The notes beneath the pieces were generated by a model. It did no database searches. It was not told the DNA's origin and worked only from the letters and a program-made list of their open reading frames with translations. Positions 44,465 to 51,884 of a stretch of DNA of 64,000 nucleotides are shown in pieces. Both the position numbers and the translations under genes were made by a program. The stretch's first letter is position 1. Every line of letters starts with the position of its first letter. Source of the stretch: Nocardia vermiculata NBRC 100427 (GTDB taxonomy: Bacteria; Actinomycetota; Actinomycetes; Mycobacteriales; Mycobacteriaceae); the NCBI RefSeq assembly GCF_001613265.1, contig NZ_BDCA01000025.1, positions 1 through 64,000 of the forward strand. The letters run 5' to 3'.

Positions 44465-46783
44465 GTGACGAACGGCGGTTCGGTACCCGGCTTCGGCGCG
44501 AGCGGGCCCGGTCGATGGCCACTAGGGTGGAGTGCCATGTTCTCCGCCTCCGGTTTCGCGCGCCGACCGGGGTGGGCCCGCCGGATGCTGGGCATCCGGC
44601 AGCCCGAACCGTCCGTTCCGCCCGTCGACGGCGGCCCGGGACCAGGTAGCACCCGATCCGAGCCGGACGGGGCCGTCGCGATCGCCACCACCGGATCCGG
44701 CGATGCGGTATCCGACGGCGCCGCATCGGGAGCACAGCCGCGCGAAGCGACGCGGGCAATACCCCCTGGTGAGGCGGGCCGAGGAGCAGCCCCAGGCGAC
44801 GCGGGTCAGACAGCACCGCCCGGCGACGCGGAACCGACTGGTCCCGGTTCATCCGGCCTGCGCGAACTCTTGCGCCGCCCGTTGCCGCCGATCGTGCCGG
44901 CCGCTCTCGCTCTGATCCTCGTGCAGCTGGCGATTCGGGGCTGGGTTGCCGGGCAGGGCTACTTCTACTGGGACGATCTGATTCTGGTCTCCCGCGCCGA
45001 CCGCTATCCTTTGTGGTCGCCGGATCTGCTGCTCTACGACCACGACGGCCATTTCATGCCGCTGGCCTTCGTCACCGCCTGGGTGGTGACGAAGATTGCT
45101 CCGCTGCAGTGGGGTGGGCCGATCGTGACGATGATCGTGTTGCAGCTCGCCGCCTCCCTGTCGGTGCTACGGATGCTCGTGGTCCTGATGCCGGCGCGCG
45201 CGGGGCGCACGCTGCGTTGGGCGGTCCTGATTCCGTTGGCCGCCTACCTGTTCGGTCCGCTCACCCTGCCCGCGTTCTCCTGGTGGGCGGCCGCGCTGAA
45301 CGCACTGCCACTGCAGATCGCGATGGCCTGGGTCGTCGCCGATGCCGTCCTGCTGGTGCGGACCGGACGCCGCCGCTATGCGGTGACGGCGATCGTGGCG
45401 CTGATCGTGGGTCTGCTGTTCTTCGAGAAGACCGTGGTGGTGCCGTTCGTCGCCTTCGCCGTGGCGGTGCTGGACCGCTACATCCGTGCCCGTCCCGAAC
45501 AGAGCTTCGGTACGACGCTGCGCGCGGTGGCGCGTAGCGGCGCGGCGCTCTGGGGCGGTGCAGCGCTGGTGTTGGCCGGTTGGGCCGCGGTCTATCTGTC
45601 GGTGGCCGAGCATGTCGCACTCGATACGAGTCTGGCCGGGGCGCGCCGGCTGCTGCACAGCGCCACCTCGCTCGGGATCGTGCCGACGCTGCTGGGTGGG
45701 CCGTGGGGATGGGAGCGCTGGCTGCCGTCGTCACCGTTCGCGGATCCACCGACCTGGCTGGTCGTCGTGGGATGGTTGGTTCTCGCGGCGGTCGTGGTGG
45801 TCACGGTGCGGTGGCGGCGCCGCGTGCTGCCGGTGTGGATAGCGGTCGTCGGATACGTGCTGCTCGTGCAGCTTCCCATCGTGTTGATCCGCGGCGGTCC
45901 CAATACGGCTGCGGAGCTCATGCAATCGCTGCGGTACCTGGCCGATGTGGCTGTGGTGCTGGCGGCGGCCTGCGCCTTGCTGCTGAGTGCTCGGCCACGC
46001 GGGCAGCGGTCGGATGCCGGCGCGCCGGCTGTCACGACGGTGTCCGGTGCGGAGCAGGTGGACGCGAAGCAGATCGCGTCGGGGGCACCGACGGAGCCGG
46101 AAAGCCGCAAAGTTCCGGTGCCCCGACGGGCCCTGGGCCGTAACCAGGCGGTGGGGATCGCGCTCACGGCCGCATTCGTGGCGAGCAGCCTGTACACCAC
46201 CGTGACGTTCACCCGATCCTGGCAGGACAGCCCGACCCGGACCTACCTCACCAATGCCGCGGCCTCCTTCGATGACTGGGACGGTGCACCGCTGCTGGAG
46301 CAGGAAGTGCCGTGGGGTGTGCTGATGCCGATGACGCGTCCGCAGAATCTGATCTCGCGGGTCCTCGCCCCGGTCGCGCCGGACGGTGCCTTCGGTACCT
46401 CCACCGAACGGCTGCGAATGTTCACCGACGAGGGCCGGCTGGTGGACGCGTCGGTCTGGTGGAATCGCCGGATTCTCGACGGCCCCGAAACCGGTTGCGG
46501 ATATCGGATCAACGGCGCGCAACCGCAGACGCTGTGGCTGGACGGGCCGCTGATGGCACGCGGCTGGACGGCGCAGCTCAACTACTTCGCCAACGAGGAC
46601 GGCAAGATCACGGTGGCGCTCGAACACGGTGCACCGGTGGTGGTGCCCGTGCGCGCGGGCGCCCACACCGTCTATGTGCGGCTGGACGGCGAGGGCCGGT
46701 ATCTCCGAATCGGTGCCTACACACCGGGTTCGGAGCTCTGTGTCGGGGTGGGCCCGGTGGGCGTCGCGGCATTCGCGCACTGA
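44465..46783 (+). CDS. Large multi-pass membrane protein, glycosyltransferase-like
   Basis: A 772-residue protein. A low-complexity, Gly/Ala/Pro-rich cytosolic stretch (about residues 50-130) is followed by about ten membrane helices (140-600, with a linker) and an extracytoplasmic C-terminal domain of about 160 residues. GQGYFYWDDLILVSRA after the first helix resembles the acidic motif of GT-C enzymes that use lipid-linked sugars in envelope assembly. This family is my best guess, not proven. GTG 44465 has GGAGAGGTGAG; ATG 44537 is an alternative start. Confidence 0.75.
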   Translation: MTNGGSVPGFGASGPGRWPLGWSAMFSASGFARRPGWARRMLGIRQPEPSVPPVDGGPGPGSTRSEPDGAVAIATTGSGDAVSDGAASGAQPREATRAIPPGEAGRGAAPGDAGQTAPPGDAEPTGPGSSGLRELLRRPLPPIVPAALALILVQLAIRGWVAGQGYFYWDDLILVSRADRYPLWSPDLLLYDHDGHFMPLAFVTAWVVTKIAPLQWGGPIVTMIVLQLAASLSVLRMLVVLMPARAGRTLRWAVLIPLAAYLFGPLTLPAFSWWAAALNALPLQIAMAWVVADAVLLVRTGRRRYAVTAIVALIVGLLFFEKTVVVPFVAFAVAVLDRYIRARPEQSFGTTLRAVARSGAALWGGAALVLAGWAAVYLSVAEHVALDTSLAGARRLLHSATSLGIVPTLLGGPWGWERWLPSSPFADPPTWLVVVGWLVLAAVVVVTVRWRRRVLPVWIAVVGYVLLVQLPIVLIRGGPNTAAELMQSLRYLADVAVVLAAACALLLSARPRGQRSDAGAPAVTTVSGAEQVDAKQIASGAPTEPESRKVPVPRRALGRNQAVGIALTAAFVASSLYTTVTFTRSWQDSPTRTYLTNAAASFDDWDGAPLLEQEVPWGVLMPMTRPQNLISRVLAPVAPDGAFGTSTERLRMFTDEGRLVDASVWWNRRILDGPETGCGYRINGAQPQTLWLDGPLMARGWTAQLNYFANEDGKITVALEHGAPVVVPVRAGAHTVYVRLDGEGRYLRIGAYTPGSELCVGVGPVGVAAFAH

Positions 46784-46846
46784 GGCACCGGGTGCGGCTG
46801 CCGCTTGTCCGTAGCCGGGTGGCGGCAGCGCACCTATGCTCGGCAT

Positions 46847-47845
46847 ATGGAGTTCCAGGCGATGGTTGCGCATCAGTCCGACGACGGCGGCATAGTTCTG
46901 GCCCACGAGCAGGTGGGGGAGGATTTCCTCGGCCCCGGCACGGTCACGATCAAGGTGCACTACTCGAGCGCGAACTTCAAGGACGGGCTCGCCATCACTC
47001 CGCGCGGCGGTGTGGTGCGTGACTATCCGATCATTCCGGGAATCGATCTGACCGGTGCGGTGGTCGCCTCGGAGGACCCCGCCTTCGCGGTCGGCGACGA
47101 GGTCGTCGCGCACGGTTACGAGATCGGGGTCGCGCACAACGGCGGTTTCGCCGAGTACGCGCGGGTGCCTGCCGAATGGGTGGTCAAGCTCGAGGGGCTC
47201 AGCACTCGCGAGGCGGCAGCTCTGGGCACCGCCGGTTTCACCGCGGCCCTCAGTGTGCAGGCGCTGCTGGATCGCGGCCTGGCCACCGGTGACGGTCCGG
47301 TGCTGGTTACCGGCGCTACCGGCGGGGTAGGCAGTGTCGCGGTGGATATCCTGTCCGGCCTGGGCTTCGAGGTCACCGCCTCGACCGGTAAGACCGATGC
47401 CGGGGAGCTGCTGTCCACCCTCGGTGCCGCCGCCGTGATCGGCCGCTTGCCGGAGGATCCGGATGCCAAGCCGCGCCCGCTGGGCAAGGCACGCTGGGCC
47501 GCCGCGGTCGACAGTGTGGGCGGCGAATCTCTCGCCCACATCCTCAGCACCGTCCGCTACGGCGGTGCGGTTGCGGTCAGCGGCCTGACCGGCGGTACCG
47601 CATTGCCCACCACTGTGCTGCCGTTCATCCTGCGCGGCGTCGGCCTGCTGGGCATCGATTCGGTGAATCATCCGATCGAGCGGCGTCGCGAGCTGTGGGC
47701 CCGGCTCGGCAAGGAGCTGAAGCCCCGCCACCTCTCGACGCTGGAAAATGTCGCGTCGGTTTCCGAGGCCGAGTCGGTCTTGCGCGCTATCCGCGAAGGT
47801 CACCACACCGGTCGCACGGTCCTCGCGGTCGACGGTGGCTTCTGA
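46847..47845 (+). CDS. Quinone oxidoreductase-like MDR protein (acrylyl-CoA reductase AcuI type)
   Basis: A 332-residue medium-chain dehydrogenase without zinc ligands, matching the AcuI/YhdH group (NADPH-dependent reduction of acrylyl-CoA). Hallmarks are SSANFKDGLAITPRGG at the N-terminus, GTAGFTAALSV before the Rossmann fold, and VTGATGGVGSVAVDILSGLG. ATG 46847 has no Shine-Dalgarno; TATGCT ends seven bases earlier, so a leaderless mRNA is likely. The family normally detoxifies acrylyl-CoA. Confidence 0.88.
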   Translation: MEFQAMVAHQSDDGGIVLAHEQVGEDFLGPGTVTIKVHYSSANFKDGLAITPRGGVVRDYPIIPGIDLTGAVVASEDPAFAVGDEVVAHGYEIGVAHNGGFAEYARVPAEWVVKLEGLSTREAAALGTAGFTAALSVQALLDRGLATGDGPVLVTGATGGVGSVAVDILSGLGFEVTASTGKTDAGELLSTLGAAAVIGRLPEDPDAKPRPLGKARWAAAVDSVGGESLAHILSTVRYGGAVAVSGLTGGTALPTTVLPFILRGVGLLGIDSVNHPIERRRELWARLGKELKPRHLSTLENVASVSEAESVLRAIREGHHTGRTVLAVDGGF

Positions 47846-47851
47846 GCAGTG

Positions 47852-47873
47852 TTTTGAACTGATCGATCCAAAA
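47852..47873. promoter_or_regulatory. TetR operator before the tetR gene
   Basis: TTTTG-N12-CAAAA, matching the site at 48557-48578 at 18 of 22 positions. It precedes TAGCCT, seven bases upstream of the start ATG. Confidence 0.75.
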
Positions 47874-47892
47874 AAGTGGTAGCCTCACCACC

Positions 47893-48465
47893 ATGGCGCG
47901 CCCCAGGAAGTTCGACGAAGCCGGTGCCGTGGATGCCGCGATGCGGACCTTCTGGTCCGCGGGTTACGACGGCACGTCCACCCAGGATCTGTGTACCGCA
48001 ACGGGTTTGGGGCGTTCCAGTATCTACAACACCTTCCGTAGCAAACACGACCTGTTCACCCGGGCGCTGCGCCGATATATGGATTCCAAGAACGCGGATA
48101 CGTTCGAACTCCTCGACGGCCCGGGGTCGGCGCGCGAAAAGATCGAGAAGCTGCTGTGGCGGACGGTGGACGCGCCGGAGGGGGAGCCCCTGGGGTGTCT
48201 GGTGGTGAACTCCACCGTCGACATGGGGCCGCGGGATGACGAGGTTGCCACGATGCTGCGACTGGATCGGGATCGCCGGACGTCCGCCCTGGTGGCCGTG
48301 CTGCGTGCCGGGCAATCCGCCGGTGAGATCGACGACGGGGTCGATCCGGCCGATCAGGCTCGATTCGTCATCGCCACGATCAGTGGCATGCGGGTGGCTG
48401 CGCGTGGCGGCGCGGACCGGGAGGAGCTCGCCGGTATCGCCGGCGTCGCCCTGCGCTCGCTGTGA
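47893..48465 (+). CDS. TetR family regulator of the adjacent MFS pump
   Basis: A 190-residue TetR with the helix-turn-helix STQDLCTATGLGRSSIYNTFRSKHDL at about residues 30-55. The ligand domain is typical of the NemR/AcrR-like group. Position and shared operators (47852 and 48557) argue that it represses itself and the pump gene that follows on the same strand. TAGCCT then seven bases before ATG 47893 suggests a leaderless mRNA. Confidence 0.9.
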   Translation: MARPRKFDEAGAVDAAMRTFWSAGYDGTSTQDLCTATGLGRSSIYNTFRSKHDLFTRALRRYMDSKNADTFELLDGPGSAREKIEKLLWRTVDAPEGEPLGCLVVNSTVDMGPRDDEVATMLRLDRDRRTSALVAVLRAGQSAGEIDDGVDPADQARFVIATISGMRVAARGGADREELAGIAGVALRSL

Positions 48466-48556
48466 GCAAGGTCTCGGTGCCCGGTCGCTGACCGTGGCAC
48501 CACGAGTACGCCCCGATTCTTTCCGACAGTGCTTCATCGACACGTTCATGTTCTTG

Positions 48557-48578
48557 TTTTGGACTGAATGATACAAAA
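48557..48578. promoter_or_regulatory. TetR operator before the MFS gene
   Basis: The second copy of TTTTG-N12-CAAAA, just upstream of GAAGGGA (ribosome-binding site) and ATG 48594. Confidence 0.75.
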
Positions 48579-48593
48579 TTGAAGGGAAACGAT

Positions 48594-49814
48594 ATGCCCT
48601 CGGCGGTATACATATTGGGCCTGGCGATATTCGCGCAGGGCACCTCGGAGATGATGTTGGCCGGCCTGCTCACCGAGATGGCCGGGGACCTGGGTGTCTC
48701 CATCCCCCAGGCCGGTCTGCTCATCTCCGCCTTCGCGGTCGGCATGCTGATCGGCGCACCGATCCTCGCCGTGGCCACCGCGCACCGATCGCGTCGCGCC
48801 GCACTGACGGCCTTCCTCGCGGTCTTCGTCGTCACCCATATCGTTTCGGCGCTCACCTCCGACTACGGCGTGCTGTTCGCCATGCGGGTGGTCGGGGCGT
48901 TCGCCTATGCCGGTTTCTGGTCGGTCGCCGCGGTGACCGTGGTGGGTATGGTGCCGAGCACCGTGCGCGGGCGAGCGATGAGCATCCTCGCGGGTGGACT
49001 CACCCTCGCCACGATTATCGGGCTGCCGGCCGGCACCTTCATCGGTCAGCATCTGGGCTGGCGGGCTGCGTTCTGGGCGGTCGCGCTGATCTCCGCCGTG
49101 GTGATGTTCGCCGTAGTCCTCGTGGTGCCGAACGGGCGCCCCGAGCAGGCACCGGCGGTCCGGAAAGAATTGCGCGCCCTGGCGACTCGGCCGGTGCTGC
49201 TGTTGTACGGCACGACGATGGTCGCCACGTCCGCCCTACTGGTGACCTTCGGCTATCTCGGTGCGTTGCTCACCGAGACCACCGGGCTGAGCGAGAGCTG
49301 GGTGCCGGTGGTGCTGGGGGTGTACGGGGTCGGATCGCTGGTCGGGCTGCTCGTCGGGGGCCGGACCGCCGACGCTCATCCGCTGAGCAGTCTCGGCATC
49401 GGGATCACCGGTTTGGTGATCAGCTCGGTCCTGCTCGCGCTCACCGCGCAGTACCTGATCGTCGTGGTGGCGGTATTCCTGGTGGGCGCCTTCGGTTTCG
49501 GCACCAATCCGGTACTCAACAGCCGAGTGTTCACGCTCGCACCGGCGGCCGGAACCTTCGGCGCGGCAGGCAATGTGATGTCGTTCAATGTCGGTATCAC
49601 GGTCGGCCCGTGGCTGGGTGGTCTGGCGATCGGCGCCGGTGCGGGCTACCCCTCGATCGCGTGGATCGGAGCGGGGCTGGGGCTGGTCGCACTGCTGTTG
49701 GTTGCGGCGAGCAGAATCGTGGCACCCGACAAGCTTCCGGCGGGCGCCCCCGGGGTCCCGGCCGCCGTCGTCCGCACTACCGATACGCCTGACGCGGTTC
49801 CGGCCTGCCGATGA
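48594..49814 (+). CDS. Cmx/CmrA-like MFS efflux pump
   Basis: A 406-residue MFS exporter with twelve predicted helices. The opening MPSAVYILGLAIFAQGTSEMM and later AGLLISAFAVGMLIGAP strongly resemble the Cmx/CmrA chloramphenicol-exporter family of Corynebacterium and Rhodococcus. The actual drug or metabolite is unknown. The ATG follows GAAGGGA. It is preceded by an operator shared with tetR and ended by a hairpin. Confidence 0.88.
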   Translation: MPSAVYILGLAIFAQGTSEMMLAGLLTEMAGDLGVSIPQAGLLISAFAVGMLIGAPILAVATAHRSRRAALTAFLAVFVVTHIVSALTSDYGVLFAMRVVGAFAYAGFWSVAAVTVVGMVPSTVRGRAMSILAGGLTLATIIGLPAGTFIGQHLGWRAAFWAVALISAVVMFAVVLVVPNGRPEQAPAVRKELRALATRPVLLLYGTTMVATSALLVTFGYLGALLTETTGLSESWVPVVLGVYGVGSLVGLLVGGRTADAHPLSSLGIGITGLVISSVLLALTAQYLIVVVAVFLVGAFGFGTNPVLNSRVFTLAPAAGTFGAAGNVMSFNVGITVGPWLGGLAIGAGAGYPSIAWIGAGLGLVALLLVAASRIVAPDKLPAGAPGVPAAVVRTTDTPDAVPACR

Positions 49815-49820
49815 CACCGG

Positions 49821-49852
49821 CCGGGTGCGGCCGCGATGGCAGCCGCACCCGG
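49821..49852. terminator. Bidirectional terminator between MFS and ABC genes
   Basis: An 11-bp perfect stem (CCGGGTGCGGC and its complement) with a 10-nt loop in the 44-bp gap between two convergent stops. Confidence 0.8.
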
Positions 49853-49858
49853 AACCGC

Positions 49859-51739
49859 TTATGCCGCGACAACTTCCGAATCATCGGCGAACTGGGTGCG
49901 ATACAGCTCGGCGTAGCGGCCCTGTTCGGTGAGCAACTGTGCGTGGCTGCCGCGTTCGACGATCCGTCCGTCCTCGATGACCAGGATGGTGTCGGCATTA
50001 CGCACCGTGGACAACCGGTGTGCGATGACCAGCGCGGTGCGTCCCTCCAGCGCCTCGGTCAACGCCTCCTGCACGGCCGCCTCGGACGTGGAGTCCAGGG
50101 AGGCGGTGGCCTCGTCGAGGATGACGACCCGGGGTTGTTTGAGCAGCAGCCGCGCGATGGTCAGCCGCTGGCGTTCCCCGCCGGAGAGCCGGTAGCCGCG
50201 CTCACCGACGATCGTGTCCAGGCCGTCGGGCAGTGAGTCGATGACCGGGCGCAGCCGCGCCCGCTCCAGCGCGTCCCACAGTTCCGCTTCACTCGCCTCC
50301 GGGCGTGCCAGCAGCAGATTGGATCGGATGCTGTCGTGGAACAGATGTCCGTCCTGTGTGACCAGGCCGACCGTGTCCTGAATGGACCGGGTGCTCAGTT
50401 CACGCACATCCACACCGGCCAGCCGGACCGACCCACCGTCCACGTCGTAGAGCCGCGAAACCAATTGCGCAATGGTGGATTTCCCCGCACCCGACGAACC
50501 GACCAGCGCGATCACCTGACCGGGCTCGGCGTGCAGCGAAATATCGTGCAACACCTCGGTCCCGCCGCGATGGTCCAGGGTCGACACATCCTCGAGCGAG
50601 GCGAGTGACACCTTGTCGGCGGAGGGGTAGCCGAAATGCACCCCGTCGAACTCCACCGACACCGGCCCCGGCGGCACCGCGACCGCGTGCGGCGCATCCT
50701 GGATCAGTGGCTTCAGGTCCAGGATTTCGAAGACCCGCTCGAAACTGACCAGTGCCGACATGATGTCCACCCGCGCGCTGGCCAAGGCCGTCAGCGGGGT
50801 GTAGAGCCTGGTGAGCAGCAGTGACAGTGCGACCACCGCGCCGGCGTCGAGTTGGCCGCGCAGCGCGTACCAGCCGCCCAGGCCGTAGACCAGGGCCACA
50901 GCCAGCGCCGAGACCAGCGTCAGCGCGGTGACGAAGACAGTCTGCAACATGGCGGTGCGCACCCCGATATCGCGCACTCGCCCGGCCCGTACCGAGAATT
51001 CCGAGGACTCCTGGTCGGGGCGCCCGAACAGTTTCACCAGAGTGGCGCCGGGCGCGGAGAAACGTTCGGTCATCTGGGTGCTCATCGATGCGTTGAGCTG
51101 GGCCGCCTCCCGCTGGATGGCCGCGATCCGGGTGCCCATCTTGCGGGCGGGGAACATGAACAGCGGCAACAGAATCAATGAGAGCAGGGTGATCTGCCAG
51201 GAGAGCTGCAGCATCACCACCACGGTGAGCAGCAGTGTCACGATATTGGTCACCACACCGGACAGGGTGGTGCTGAAGGCACGCTGCGCGCCGATGACAT
51301 CGTTGTTGAGCCGGCTGACCAGGGCTCCGGTGCGGGTGCGGGTGAAGAAGGCCACCGGCATCTTCTGCACATGGTCGAAGACCGCCGTGCGCAGATCGAG
51401 GATCAAACCCTCGCCGATCCGGGCGGACAGCCACCGGATCACGATGCCCAGTGCCGCATCCAGTACGGCGACCAGCCCGATGATCACGGCCAGGGTGATA
51501 ACCGAGCGGGGGGCCGCGTGGCCGACGATATCGTTGACCACGCGCCCGGCCAGCACCGGATTGGCCACTGTGAGCAGCGCGGATGCGATGCTGAAGACCA
51601 GGAATCCGATGAGCGGCCCACGGTGCGGCCGGGCGAATCGGAGAATGCGCGCGGCTGTCTCGCGGCGCAGGGTGCGCCGTTGCTGGGGTGCGTTCGCCTG
51701 CCGGTACAGCTGGCTCCACGCGACCGATTCGATGCTCAT
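49859..51739 (-). CDS. ABC exporter with fused membrane and ATPase domains
   Basis: A 626-residue half-transporter of the type IV exporter fold (six helices, residues 40-330) followed by a nucleotide-binding domain. Walker A GSSGAGKST, the signature LSGGERQR, Walker B VVILDEATASLD and the H-loop VIAHRLS are all intact. As a half-transporter it should form a homodimer or pair with another subunit. ATG 51739 was preferred over 51745 because AGGAG directly abuts the latter. The substrate (lipid or drug) is unknown. It faces the FAD oxidoreductase gene head to head. Confidence 0.9.
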   Translation of the reverse strand: MSIESVAWSQLYRQANAPQQRRTLRRETAARILRFARPHRGPLIGFLVFSIASALLTVANPVLAGRVVNDIVGHAAPRSVITLAVIIGLVAVLDAALGIVIRWLSARIGEGLILDLRTAVFDHVQKMPVAFFTRTRTGALVSRLNNDVIGAQRAFSTTLSGVVTNIVTLLLTVVVMLQLSWQITLLSLILLPLFMFPARKMGTRIAAIQREAAQLNASMSTQMTERFSAPGATLVKLFGRPDQESSEFSVRAGRVRDIGVRTAMLQTVFVTALTLVSALAVALVYGLGGWYALRGQLDAGAVVALSLLLTRLYTPLTALASARVDIMSALVSFERVFEILDLKPLIQDAPHAVAVPPGPVSVEFDGVHFGYPSADKVSLASLEDVSTLDHRGGTEVLHDISLHAEPGQVIALVGSSGAGKSTIAQLVSRLYDVDGGSVRLAGVDVRELSTRSIQDTVGLVTQDGHLFHDSIRSNLLLARPEASEAELWDALERARLRPVIDSLPDGLDTIVGERGYRLSGGERQRLTIARLLLKQPRVVILDEATASLDSTSEAAVQEALTEALEGRTALVIAHRLSTVRNADTILVIEDGRIVERGSHAQLLTEQGRYAELYRTQFADDSEVVAA

Positions 51740-51884
51740 CGGCATCTCCTTCCGCTGCCGGGTCCATTGAACTCCGGGCCACCGACATTAAGACCTCAAC
51801 AAAGGTTTAGGGCAAGTCGTTCCGGTTCGCTCCGGGCGAAATCCGGCCGCCGGAGGTCGTGCGGTCGAGTTCTACGCTGGCGAT

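Noticed and set aside
45731..47806. 691-residue minus-strand frame
   Set aside because: It is antisense to the membrane protein and AcuI-like genes, with Arg/Gly/His-rich shadow composition.
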